Positions 6,628-14,364 are shown, numbered from the stretch's first letter. The stretch: 17,945 nt of DNA from JAEUPI01 sp035764445 (GCA_035764445.1 DASTZF010000177.1:1-17945), one strand, 5' to 3'. The notes: generated by a model not told the origin, from the letters alone. A program made the numbers and translations.

Positions 6628-7449
6628 ATGACCTCCACCCACGATCGCGCTGCAGGAGCCGGCGCCGAGATGACTTACGGCGACTACCTGCACCTCGATG
6701 CCGTGCTCGACGCGCAGCATCCGCTGTCGCCCGATCACAACGAGATGCTGTTCATCGTGCAGCATCAGACGAGCGAGCTGTGGATGAAGCTGATGCTGCA
6801 CGAACTGCGTGCCGCGGTGGCAGCGATCGCCGCCGACGATCTGCCACCGGCGTTCAAGATGCTGGCGCGCGTCAGCCGCATCATGGAGCAACTGGTGCAC
6901 GCCTGGGACGTGCTGAGCACGATGACGCCGCCGGAATACTCGGCGATCCGCCCGTATCTGAGCTCCAGCAGCGGCTTCCAGAGTTGGCAGTACCGTTGCA
7001 TCGAATTCATGTTGGGCAACAAGAACGCGGCGATGCTGACGGCCCACGAGCCGCACCCCGAGCGCTTCGCGACCGTGCAGGCTGCGCTGAACGCGCCGTC
7101 GCTGTACGACGAGTCGCTGCGGCTGCTGGCGCGGCGCGGGCTCGCGATCCCCGCCAGCCACCTGCAGCGCGACTGGACCCAGTCGTACGTCGCCGATCCG
7201 CAGGTCGAGCAGGCGTGGCTCACGGTGTACCGTGAGCCGGCAGCGCGCTGGGACCTCTATCAGCTCGGCGAGGAACTGGTCGATCTGGAGGATGCGTTCC
7301 GGCTCTGGCGCTTTCGCCACGTGACGACGGTCGAGCGTGTGATCGGCTTCAAGCGCGGCACCGGTGGCACCAGCGGCGTGAGCTATCTGCGCAAGATGCT
7401 CGATGTGGTGCTGTTCCCCGAGTTGTGGCGCATTCGCACCGAGCTTTAG
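6628..7449 (+). CDS. kynA: Tryptophan 2,3-dioxygenase
   Basis: This 273-residue heme enzyme opens L-tryptophan to N-formylkynurenine, the first step of the kynurenine pathway, in the cytoplasm. The sequence is strongly typical: YLHLDAVLDAQHPLSPDH, FIVQHQTSELWMKL, SSSGFQSWQYR and GFKRGTGGTSGVSYL. Counting with a constant offset of nine against the Xanthomonas enzyme, the known active-site residues are all present: F42 and H46 (F51, H55), Y104 and R108 (Y113, R117), S115 (S124), the heme ligand H231 (H240) and T245 (T254). ATG 6628 is preceded by AGGAG at a 5-base spacing. The usual partners kynB and kynU are not in the window, so any complete pathway must be encoded elsewhere. The gene is divergent from the EamA transporter; whether that transporter handles a tryptophan-related metabolite is speculation. 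Confidence 0.98.
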   Translation: MTSTHDRAAGAGAEMTYGDYLHLDAVLDAQHPLSPDHNEMLFIVQHQTSELWMKLMLHELRAAVAAIAADDLPPAFKMLARVSRIMEQLVHAWDVLSTMTPPEYSAIRPYLSSSSGFQSWQYRCIEFMLGNKNAAMLTAHEPHPERFATVQAALNAPSLYDESLRLLARRGLAIPASHLQRDWTQSYVADPQVEQAWLTVYREPAARWDLYQLGEELVDLEDAFRLWRFRHVTTVERVIGFKRGTGGTSGVSYLRKMLDVVLFPELWRIRTEL

Positions 7450-7506
7450 CCGCTGCGGCGGAGAGCGCACGGCCACGACGTCCACAATTGAACGGCCGCT
7501 CGTTCA

Positions 7507-7522
7507 CCGCTCGACAGAGCGG
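7507..7522. repeat. Small perfect hairpin in the kynA downstream spacer
   Basis: CCGCTC (7507-7512), loop GACA, GAGCGG (7517-7522). It sits in a 152-bp gene-free spacer (7450-7601) that also contains the related words TTGAACGGCCGCTC and GAGCGGCGGTTGAA flanking it. No T tract follows, so it is not a classical terminator. It may be part of a dispersed intergenic repeat or may contribute to the end of the kynA message. Confidence 0.35.
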
Positions 7523-7601
7523 CGGTTGAATCCGGAGCTGGTTCTCGGAGTCGCGCTGTCGCACGATATCTGCGCGCTCACCGGATGCGAGGAGAAGCTC
7601 C

Positions 7602-7931
7602 ATGAACCGTACCGCCATCGCGGCCGTGTTGGTGGCCGCGCTTTCGCTTGTCAGCGCGCTCCCGGCGAGCGCAGGCCCGCACTTCAATCGAGGATCACAA
7701 GACCCCGAACGGCCGGTGGTTGTGGCCGACTACACCGTGTTCGTCGATCCGCCAACCGGCTTTGTGTTCATCAGGCTGCCCGTCGGCTGGAAATTCGTCG
7801 GCAGCGTCACGCAGGAGGACGTGGCCCGCCTCCCCGGCACCGTGGTGACCACGCTGCTGCCGCCGGACGAACAACGCATGGCTACCAGCACCAAGCCCGC
7901 CCAAGCGGCAGGCGCCAAGCAGGGGCGTTGA
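7602..7931 (+). CDS. Small secreted protein of unknown function
   Basis: This 109-residue protein begins at ATG 7602, with a clear ribosome site GAGGAG (7589-7594) seven bases upstream. It has a textbook Sec signal peptide: MNRT, hydrophobic residues 5-20, and cleavage after ASA near residue 24. The mature part is about 85 residues, has no cysteine, and contains VDPPTGFVFIRLPVGWKFVG followed by a leucine-rich segment and a polar Thr/Ala/Lys tail. I do not recognise a domain. The good start, signal peptide and codon use like its neighbours support a real gene. It is probably periplasmic or secreted. It stands alone between kynA and the convergent ybdK gene (13-bp gap), so context gives no function. 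Confidence 0.72.
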   Translation: MNRTAIAAVLVAALSLVSALPASAGPHFNRGSQDPERPVVVADYTVFVDPPTGFVFIRLPVGWKFVGSVTQEDVARLPGTVVTTLLPPDEQRMATSTKPAQAAGAKQGR

Positions 7932-7944
7932 GCCGGCCGAGTCG

Positions 7945-9063
7945 CTACGCCGGACCGGCCCACCGCTCGGCTGCTGCTTCCACCAGGGCCGCCATCGGCG
8001 GATGCACGCGCCGCTGGGCGCGCAGCCAGGTGGCGTCGTTGCCGTCGGTCAGCGACTCGCGGATCAGATTGCAGGCGTCGAGCGCCTGCAGGTCCAGCGC
8101 GTGCGGCTCGATGCGCGCCAGCGTGCGGATGATGTCGTCGCGCAGCTTGCTGCGTTGCTTGGTCTTGGGGTCGACGATCTCGCCGTCTAGCCCGAAGCGG
8201 CACGCTTGGAAGCGGTTGAACGTGTAGACGAGGTAGTCGTCCTCGGCCGGCTCGAACGGCCGTTCCTCGCGCAGGTGGCGGCACAGGCTCTGCAGGTAGC
8301 AGGCCAGCGCGGCGGCCATGTCCACCTGCAGCGGCGTGTCGCACACGCGCAGCTCGATGGTGCCGTATTCGGGCTTCGGACGGATGTCCCAGTAGAAGTC
8401 CTTCATCGACTGCACGACGCCGGTGCTGGTCATCTTGTCGAAGAACTGGCCGAAAGCCTCCCACGTCAGCACGAACGGCGCGCGCCCCGACAGCGGGAAC
8501 GCGAACACCGAATTCAGCCGTGCCGAGTGAAAGCCGGTGTCGACGCCCTGCACGTAGGGCGACGACGCGGCCAACGCGATGAAGTGCGGCACGTAGCGCG
8601 ACAGCGCGTGCAGCAACCACAGCGCATCGTCGCCGTTGACCACGCCGACGTGCACGTGCTGACCGAAGACGGTGAACTGCTTGGCGAGGTAGCCGTACAG
8701 CTCGCTGATGTAGCGGAAGCGCTCGGTCGGAAAGATGCGCTGCTCGCTCCAGTGCTGGTACGCATGCGTGCCGCCGCCGGAGATCGCGATGTTGAGCTTG
8801 CGCGCGGCGCGCGACATCTGGGTGCGCAGGTCGCGCAGCTCGTCGCGCAGCGGCGTGAAGGCGCGCTGGATCGAGGTGCCGATCTCGATCATGCTGCGGG
8901 TGATCTCGGGCTTGACGTCCCAGGCGCCACTGTGGCCGGCCAGCTCACGCAGCAGATCCTCGGCACGCGGCGTGAGGTCGAAGTCGTGCGTGTCGAGTAG
9001 CTGCAGCTCGAGCTCGACGCCCAGCGTCAGCGGCTGCGAGGGGGTGAAGGCTTCGAGGGCCAT
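7945..9063 (-). CDS. ybdK: YbdK-family carboxylate-amine ligase (glutamate-cysteine ligase type 2-like)
   Basis: This 372-residue protein of the GCS2 family has family length. Landmarks are GVELELQLLD near the N-terminus (ATP/metal-binding glutamates), SGGGTHAYQHW, QHVHVGV, RLNSVFAFPLSGRAP, and the C-terminal EYGTIELRVCDTPL. E. coli YbdK shows weak glutamate-cysteine ligase activity and the real substrates of many homologues are unknown, so a carboxylate-amine ligase is the safe call. The family is ATP-dependent and cytosolic. The start at 9063 lies five bases after the stop of the antiporter homologue on the same strand, which indicates an operon with the antiporter gene first. No strong ribosome site is visible, as expected for coupling to the upstream gene. 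Confidence 0.93.
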   Translation of the reverse strand: MALEAFTPSQPLTLGVELELQLLDTHDFDLTPRAEDLLRELAGHSGAWDVKPEITRSMIEIGTSIQRAFTPLRDELRDLRTQMSRAARKLNIAISGGGTHAYQHWSEQRIFPTERFRYISELYGYLAKQFTVFGQHVHVGVVNGDDALWLLHALSRYVPHFIALAASSPYVQGVDTGFHSARLNSVFAFPLSGRAPFVLTWEAFGQFFDKMTSTGVVQSMKDFYWDIRPKPEYGTIELRVCDTPLQVDMAAALACYLQSLCRHLREERPFEPAEDDYLVYTFNRFQACRFGLDGEIVDPKTKQRSKLRDDIIRTLARIEPHALDLQALDACNLIRESLTDGNDATWLRAQRRVHPPMAALVEAAAERWAGPA

Positions 9064-9068
9064 GGTGC

Positions 9069-10334
9069 TCAGCGTGGTGGGATTCCATCGTCGTCGGTTT
9101 CACCGACGATGTGCTTCAGAGGCGCGAGTGTCCACAACGGACCACTCAATTGCATCAGCGTGGTGGCGATCAGCAGGGCCTGGATCACCGCGACGTCGGC
9201 GCCGGGCAACTGCGTGCGCCAGCCGAACGAATCGGCCACCAGCAGCACCGACAGGCTGCTCATCGGCTGCAGCGCCAAGGTGAGCGCGGTCGCTTGCCGC
9301 CACGACAGGCCGCTCGGGCGCGCGGTGGCAAAGATCGCTGCGCCCTTGCCGATCAAGCGCGCAGCGACGATCGCCAGCACCCAGGGCCACAGCGTGCGCC
9401 AGTCCTGCAGCGTCGACAGCACGCCGAAGCTGACAAACAGCATGACCGTCAGCGCCGCGCCGGCGCTGCCCAGGTAGGGCTGCACGGTCAGGCGATGGCG
9501 CATGCGCGAGCGCGCAGTCATGCCCGCCACCAGCAGCACGACGAACGGCGACAGGCCCCACAAGAGCGCCAGCAACGCCGCGACGATCACCAGCGCCAGC
9601 TGCAGCACCGGCATCGTTGCCGCCTCATCGTGCAGGCGGCCCAGGCGGTCGAGCAGCACACCGCAGGCCAGCCCCAACAGCAGCGAGCCGAAGATCACCA
9701 CGCTGGCGTTGGCCAGCAGCGACAACGAATCGGTCGCCGACAAGCCCCGCTGCGCCAGCACCGGCCACAGCTTGACGGCCAGGATCGCGAGCACGCTGTT
9801 GATCGCGCTCAGCATCAGCAGGCGCTCGGCTACCTGGCCGCGCGGCCGTGCCTCGAGGAAGGCCGCCATCGTGATGACCGGTGAGGTGGACGCCGCCAGC
9901 GCAGCCGCTGCGGCGGCGCTCGCCGATGGCGCGCCCATCGCCACCAGCGCCAGCCAGACCGCGGCACCCGCCACGGCCGCCTCGAGAGCGCTGCTGGCGG
10001 CCAGCCAGGGGTTGTCGATCAGCCAGCGCGGCCGCAGGCGCGTGCCGAGTTCGAACACCAGCGCCGCGACCGCCAGATCGATCAACGGCTTCCAGGGGTC
10101 GATGTCGGCGCGTTGCAACAACCCGCTGGCCGCCGGGCTGACCAGCGCGCCGACCAGCAGGTAACCCAGCAGCCGTGGCAGCCGCAGTCGGCGGTGCAGT
10201 GCACTGGCCAACACCAATGCGGCGAGCACCACCAGCGCCAGCCCCAGCACGGGGTCGGCGCCGCGCAGCCCTGCCAGCGGCGCGCGCAGCATGTTGACGA
10301 ACCAGTCGGCGATCTGCTGGGACACGGATGGCAT
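9069..10334 (-). CDS. CPA2-type cation:proton antiporter homologue (membrane domain only)
   Basis: This 421-residue, highly hydrophobic protein has about 11-13 predicted helices and fits a Na+/H+ exchanger (KefB/RosB-type) membrane domain. Family signatures are RLPRLLGYLLVGALVSP (residues 51-67), ALVFELGTRLRP (91-102) and ASTSPVITMAAFLEARPRG (148-166). There is no C-terminal RCK/TrkA-N nucleotide-binding domain, unlike KefB or KefC. At the helix that normally holds the ion-binding DD, ND or QD pair, the sequence is SAINSVLAI (176-184), with N179-S180 and no aspartate, so ion exchange may be altered. ATG 10334 is chosen because translation from it goes straight into the family N-terminus; the longer open frame overlaps the htpG region. 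An alternative ATG at 10367 would add eleven residues. It is followed after five bases by ybdK. Confidence 0.83.
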   Translation of the reverse strand: MPSVSQQIADWFVNMLRAPLAGLRGADPVLGLALVVLAALVLASALHRRLRLPRLLGYLLVGALVSPAASGLLQRADIDPWKPLIDLAVAALVFELGTRLRPRWLIDNPWLAASSALEAAVAGAAVWLALVAMGAPSASAAAAAALAASTSPVITMAAFLEARPRGQVAERLLMLSAINSVLAILAVKLWPVLAQRGLSATDSLSLLANASVVIFGSLLLGLACGVLLDRLGRLHDEAATMPVLQLALVIVAALLALLWGLSPFVVLLVAGMTARSRMRHRLTVQPYLGSAGAALTVMLFVSFGVLSTLQDWRTLWPWVLAIVAARLIGKGAAIFATARPSGLSWRQATALTLALQPMSSLSVLLVADSFGWRTQLPGADVAVIQALLIATTLMQLSGPLWTLAPLKHIVGETDDDGIPPR

Positions 10335-10360
10335 CTTGTGGAGTCGGGCCGGGCGGGGCG

Positions 10361-10379
10361 CGGGCATCTTGCATGCCCG
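10361..10379. repeat. Perfect 7-bp inverted repeat between divergent antiporter and htpG genes
   Basis: CGGGCAT (10361-10367) and ATGCCCG (10373-10379) are separated by CTTGC. The site lies in the 178-bp divergent intergenic region, just upstream of the antiporter start and about 55 bp upstream of the htpG -35 element. It could be a regulator binding site or a leader hairpin. It does not match the CIRCE heat-shock element. Confidence 0.45.
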
Positions 10380-10432
10380 GAGGCCGCAACGCGAGCGAAA
10401 CTTGCTTTTCGACCGGCAGCCGTGACTTTGCC

Positions 10433-10461
10433 CTTGAAGGACCACGGCCGCGGCCCCACAT
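10433..10461 (+). promoter_or_regulatory. Candidate sigma-32 (heat-shock) promoter of htpG
   Basis: A CTTGAA -35 element (10433-10438) is separated by 15 bases from CCCCACAT (10454-10461), close to the sigma-32 consensus CTTGAA - 13 to 17 bp - CCCCATnT. The preceding CCC also fits. Transcription would start roughly 45 bp before the htpG ATG. This is the expected control for htpG, a heat-shock gene in proteobacteria. Confidence 0.72.
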
Positions 10462-10512
10462 GCCGCGCCGGGTCGCCCCGCACGACCACTCCCACCCCTT
10501 GCCCACAACCGC

Positions 10513-12402
10513 ATGAGCAAACAGACCCATTCATTCCAGGCCGAGGTCAAGCAGATCCTGCATCTGGTGACGCATTCGCTGTACTCGAACAAGGAGATCT
10601 TCCTGCGCGAGCTGATCTCCAACGCTTCGGACGCCTGCGACAAGCTGCGCTTCGAGGCGCTCGACAACACGGCGCTGTACGAGGATGCCCCCAACCTCGA
10701 TGTGCGTGTGCTGTTCGATGCGCAGGCCAAGACGCTGACCATCCGCGACAACGGCATCGGCATGAGCGACGACGAAGCGATCGAGCATTTGGGCACGATC
10801 GCCAAGAGTGGGACGCGCGACTTCGTCGCCAAGTTGCAGGGCGACCAGAAGAAGGACGCCAACCTGATCGGCCAGTTCGGCGTCGGCTTCTACTCGGGCT
10901 TCATCGTTGCCGACCGCATCACGGTGGAGACGCGCCACGCGGGCCTGTCAGCCGCCCAGGGCGTGCGCTGGAGCAGCGAGGGCGTCGGCGATTTCGAGGT
11001 CGAGGCGATCGACAAGGCGACACGGGGCACCGACGTCATCCTGCACCTGCGCGATGGCGAGGAAGACTTCCTGCGCCCCTGGAAGCTGCGCTCGATCATC
11101 TCGCGCTACTCCGATCACATCTCGCTGCCGATCCTGATGCGCAAGGAGAAGTGGGACGAGGAGAAGAAGGAGAACGTGCTCAGCGACGACTGGGAGACCG
11201 TCAACAAGGCAGCCGCGCTGTGGACGCGCCCGAAGAGCGACATCACCGACGGACAGTACCAGGAGTTCTACAAGCAGATCGCGTTCAGCTCCGACTCGCC
11301 GCTGGCGTACACGCACAACCGCGTCGAAGGCCGCAGCGAGTACACGCAGCTGCTGTACATCCCGGCCAAGGCGCCGTTCGACCTGTGGAACCGCGACAAG
11401 CGTGGCGGCGTCAAGCTGTACGTCAAGCGCGTGTTCATCATGGACGACGCCGAGGCGCTGATGCCGGTGTACCTGCGCTTCGTCAAGGGGGTGGTGGACT
11501 CCAGCGACCTGCCGCTGAACGTGAGCCGCGAGCTGCTGCAGGAGAGCCGCGACGTCAAGGCGATCCGCGAAGGCTGCACCAAGCGCGTGTTGTCGATGCT
11601 CGAGTCGCTGGCCGACAGCGAGAGCGCCGACGACAAGACCAAGTACCAGCAGTTCTGGGGCGAATTCGGCGCCGTGATGAAGGAGGGCGTCGGCGAAGAC
11701 CACGCCAACCGCGAGCGGCTCGCCAAGCTGCTGCGCTTCGCATCGACGCATGCCGATGAGGGCGTGTCGTTCGCCGACTACGTCAAGCGCATGAAGGAGG
11801 GCCAGCAGCCGATTTACTACATCACCGCCGACACGCTGCCCGCTGCCAAGTCGAGCCCGCAGCTCGAGATCTTCCGCAAGAAGGGCGTCGAAGTGCTGCT
11901 GCTGGTCGATCGCGTCGACGAATGGATGCTGTCGCACTTGTACGAGTACGAGGGCCATTCGCTGCAGAGCGTGGCCAAGGGCGCGGTCGACCTCGGCACG
12001 CTGCAGGACGAGGAAGAGAAGAAGCAGGCCGACGCGGCTGCCGAGCAGGCCAAGCCGCTGCTCGAGCGGCTCAAGGCCACCTTGCAAGACCGCGCCAAGG
12101 ATGTCCGCGTCACCACGCGCCTAGTCGACTCGCCGGCCTGCCTGGTCGTCGAAGAAGGTGACATGAGCGCACACCTGGCGCGATTGCTCAAGCAGGCCGG
12201 CCAGGACGCGCCGAGGCCTCAGCCGATCCTCGAGATCAATCCGCAGCACGCGTTGATCCAGCGTCTGCAAAGTGACGGCGCGCCGTTCGACGATCTCGCG
12301 CACATCGTGTTCGACCAGGCCTGGCTCGCGGAGGGGGGGCAGCTCGACGACCCGGCCAGCTACGTGCAGCGCGTGACGCGGCTGCTGTCGGGCCCGGCGT
12401 GA
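10513..12402 (+). CDS. htpG: Molecular chaperone HtpG (bacterial Hsp90)
   Basis: This 629-residue cytosolic ATP-dependent chaperone is full length for the family. The N-terminal GHKL ATPase domain shows FLRELISNASDACDKLRF with E33, N37 and D40, the DNGIGM loop (79-84), GTIAKSG (94-100) and the GQFGVGFYS lid glycines (120-128). The middle domain contains the conserved DLPLNVSRELLQ segment with its catalytic-loop arginine. The C-terminal dimerisation domain ends in NPQHALIQRL and a helical tail. ATG 10513 begins the typical MSKQTHSFQAEVKQIL start; no strong Shine-Dalgarno is seen before it. The upstream sigma-32-like promoter agrees with heat-shock control. It converges with srkA with only four bases between the stops. 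Confidence 0.99.
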   Translation: MSKQTHSFQAEVKQILHLVTHSLYSNKEIFLRELISNASDACDKLRFEALDNTALYEDAPNLDVRVLFDAQAKTLTIRDNGIGMSDDEAIEHLGTIAKSGTRDFVAKLQGDQKKDANLIGQFGVGFYSGFIVADRITVETRHAGLSAAQGVRWSSEGVGDFEVEAIDKATRGTDVILHLRDGEEDFLRPWKLRSIISRYSDHISLPILMRKEKWDEEKKENVLSDDWETVNKAAALWTRPKSDITDGQYQEFYKQIAFSSDSPLAYTHNRVEGRSEYTQLLYIPAKAPFDLWNRDKRGGVKLYVKRVFIMDDAEALMPVYLRFVKGVVDSSDLPLNVSRELLQESRDVKAIREGCTKRVLSMLESLADSESADDKTKYQQFWGEFGAVMKEGVGEDHANRERLAKLLRFASTHADEGVSFADYVKRMKEGQQPIYYITADTLPAAKSSPQLEIFRKKGVEVLLLVDRVDEWMLSHLYEYEGHSLQSVAKGAVDLGTLQDEEEKKQADAAAEQAKPLLERLKATLQDRAKDVRVTTRLVDSPACLVVEEGDMSAHLARLLKQAGQDAPRPQPILEINPQHALIQRLQSDGAPFDDLAHIVFDQAWLAEGGQLDDPASYVQRVTRLLSGPA

Positions 12403-12406
12403 CGCG

Positions 12407-13444
12407 CTACGGCGTAAGCGGGTCGGCTTGCATCGCGTCGATCTGCTCGCGCAACGCCTGAGCCTGCTGCGACCAGTACGCAGCGCTGCCGAACCACGGG
12501 AACGCGGCCGGGAAAGCCGGGTCGCCCCAGCGATCGGCGAGCCATGCGCTGTGATGCAGCATGCGCAGCGTGCGCAGCGGCTCGATCAACGCCAGTTCGC
12601 GCTCATCGAAGCGCATGAAGGTAGCGTAGCCGTCGAGCACGTGCAGCAGCTGCGTGCGCATCTCGTACCGCGCACCCGACAGCAGCATCCAGAGGTCCTG
12701 CACCGCAGGGCCGCTGCAGCAGTCGTCGAGATCGACGATGTGCGGCCCTTCGTCGCGCCACAGGATGTTGCCCGGATGGAAGTCGCCATGCAGTCGCAGC
12801 TGCGTGACGTCATCGACGCTGGCGAATGCCGAGTCCACCAGCACCAGTGCCGCGCGCGCGGCGGCCTCGAAAGGCGGGCGCTGCGCCGGCGTCACGAGGT
12901 CGCTGTCGAGCAGGCGCTGCAGCGGCCGATGGCCGTAGGTCGTGGCATCGAGAAGGCGCCGCGTCTGAAACGGCTCGGACGAGCCGACCGCGTGCAGGCG
13001 TCCGATGAAACGTCCCAGCCAAGAAAGCACCGACGGATCGTCGAGCTCCGGGCCGTGGCCGGCGCGGCGCGCATAGACGCTGAGCCTGAAGGCGGCCTCG
13101 CCCTCCCACCAGCACGCCAGCGTCGGTGGCTCGCCGACGCATTGCAGCCCCGCGATCGCCGCCCGGTCGCTGCAGCGCAGCAGCAGCGGTGCGACCACCG
13201 GAATCTCCTGCTGCGCCAGCTGCAGCGCGAAGCGGTGTTCCTCCAGGATCTGAGCGTCGCTCCAGCGGCCGGGCCGGTAGAACTTCGCCACCACCGCAGT
13301 GCCGTCGTCCAGCATGACCTGGAACACCCGGTTCTCGTACGAGTTCAGCTGCAGCAGGCGGCCGTCGCCGTGCCAGCCGGCGGTCTGCAGCGTGTCGAGC
13401 ACGCGCTGCGGCGTCAGCAACTCATAGGGATGCGCGGTGGCCAT
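12407..13444 (-). CDS. srkA: Stress response serine/threonine kinase YihE/SrkA
   Basis: This 345-residue protein of the APH/choline-kinase-like fold closely follows E. coli SrkA (YihE), a cytosolic kinase that protects cells from stress-induced death. Visible landmarks are LNSYENRVFQV, the ATP-binding lysine in VVAKFYRPGRW, ILEEHRFALQL, the catalytic loop LHGDFHPGNILWRD with D221 and N226, the metal-binding IVDLDD with D238, and the C-terminal FPWFGSAAYW. ATG 13444 is preferred over 13453, which adds three residues; neither has a clear ribosome site. It lies 36 bp downstream of the DUF2726 gene on the same strand and may be co-transcribed with it. Confidence 0.95.
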   Translation of the reverse strand: MATAHPYELLTPQRVLDTLQTAGWHGDGRLLQLNSYENRVFQVMLDDGTAVVAKFYRPGRWSDAQILEEHRFALQLAQQEIPVVAPLLLRCSDRAAIAGLQCVGEPPTLACWWEGEAAFRLSVYARRAGHGPELDDPSVLSWLGRFIGRLHAVGSSEPFQTRRLLDATTYGHRPLQRLLDSDLVTPAQRPPFEAAARAALVLVDSAFASVDDVTQLRLHGDFHPGNILWRDEGPHIVDLDDCCSGPAVQDLWMLLSGARYEMRTQLLHVLDGYATFMRFDERELALIEPLRTLRMLHHSAWLADRWGDPAFPAAFPWFGSAAYWSQQAQALREQIDAMQADPLTP

Positions 13445-13480
13445 GGCGCGCATCGTATCGACGCGCGCGAAGGACGGGCC

Positions 13481-14299
13481 TCAGTGGCGGGTGGTCGACG
13501 GCTCGCGCGGCGGCTCGACGACGATCGCGCCACCGTCTGTCGGCGGTTCGGTCGGCGGTTCGGTTGGCGGCCCTTCGTTCACTTCGAGACCGGGGCGGGC
13601 GTTGCTGGTGAGGGCGCCGAACTCGCTGCCGCCCGGGGTCTCGCTGCGGTTGTCGGGCGCGAAGAACGAATCCTGGAAGAAATTAGAGTCCTGCCACAGC
13701 GTGGCGCGATCGCGGCGGCGGCTCGGCGAGGCCGCGACGGTCGCCACTTCGCGCCGCGGATGGGCCGGTGGGGCCGCGGGCTGCGGGCCGCGCGACGACG
13801 CAGCGCTCTGCGGCACCAACAGCTGCAACTCGGGAATCGACGGCATGTGGTCGACCGGGCAGCGCAGGTAGCGCACACGGCACGCCGCCAGCACGCCCTG
13901 CTTGATCTGCATCACGCGCCGCGAGTTGCCGCGATCGGTGTCGAGATCGATCGCCGCCAGCACCCGGCCATTGGCGCTGCAGACGGCGAACGTGACGTGG
14001 ATGGCTCCGAGCAATTCGTACCAGAAGCGCACTTCCTGCGGATCGGTGGGTTGGCAGAAGCGCACCAGCGGCAGCTTCGACAGCACGATGTGGTGCGGCA
14101 GCGCCTCGCGCAATTGGCGGTACACGCGACGCTCGTCGGTGCTGAACACGGGACGCGCAGACAGGTTCCACTCGGCGGGCAGCGGCGCTGCCTTGGGCAC
14201 CCGCGGCCGCAACGCGAACCAAACAACCGCAGGTGCCAGCACCGCCACGGCGACCAGCGCCACGATCCAGGGAAGCATCTGCTGCATGTTGGCCGCCAT
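13481..14299 (-). CDS. DUF2726 domain membrane-anchored protein
   Basis: This is a 272-residue protein with one N-terminal hydrophobic helix (about residues 8-28: WIVALVAVAVLAPAVVWFAL), then a DUF2726-like domain at about 45-160. The domain opens FSTDERRVYRQLREALP and continues to VCSANGRVLAAIDLDTD and the RVRYLRCP strand. The domain is often thought to be nuclease-like (PD-(D/E)xK or Vsr-type), with the acidic strand corresponding to AAIDLDTD; the activity is unproven. The last ~100 residues are low complexity, rich in Pro, Ser, Arg and Thr, with a TEPP repeat. The start at 14299 (MAANMQQML) is the natural start before the helix; 14287 is an alternative. The longer frame upstream overlaps the GNAT gene. 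It is probably a membrane-bound protein facing the cytoplasm. Confidence 0.8.
   Translation of the reverse strand: MAANMQQMLPWIVALVAVAVLAPAVVWFALRPRVPKAAPLPAEWNLSARPVFSTDERRVYRQLREALPHHIVLSKLPLVRFCQPTDPQEVRFWYELLGAIHVTFAVCSANGRVLAAIDLDTDRGNSRRVMQIKQGVLAACRVRYLRCPVDHMPSIPELQLLVPQSAASSRGPQPAAPPAHPRREVATVAASPSRRRDRATLWQDSNFFQDSFFAPDNRSETPGGSEFGALTSNARPGLEVNEGPPTEPPTEPPTDGGAIVVEPPREPSTTRH
13539..13572. repeat. 12-bp tandem repeat coding the TEPP tract of the DUF2726 protein
   Basis: GTCGGCGGTTCG occurs at 13539-13550 and again, identically, at 13551-13562, followed by a partial diverged copy at 13563-13572. On the coding strand it gives the PPTEPPTEPPT tract. The unit is a multiple of three, so copy-number change would keep frame. 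Confidence 0.8.
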
Positions 14300-14364
14300 G
14301 TTAACCGCTGGCGCAGTGCCAACGACCCCACGCTTGTGTGCTGCGTCGCGGGCCGCCCACGGTG

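Noticed and set aside
7507..7522. Rho-independent terminator for kynA
   Set aside because: The hairpin is short and not followed by a T tract; kept only as a repeat.
10335..10862. Extension of the antiporter start to 10862
   Set aside because: The extra residues overlap htpG and its promoter and have no family similarity.
10113..11759. 548-residue plus-strand frame overlapping htpG
   Set aside because: It is the +1 shadow of htpG and the opposite strand of the antiporter gene; no domain is recognisable.
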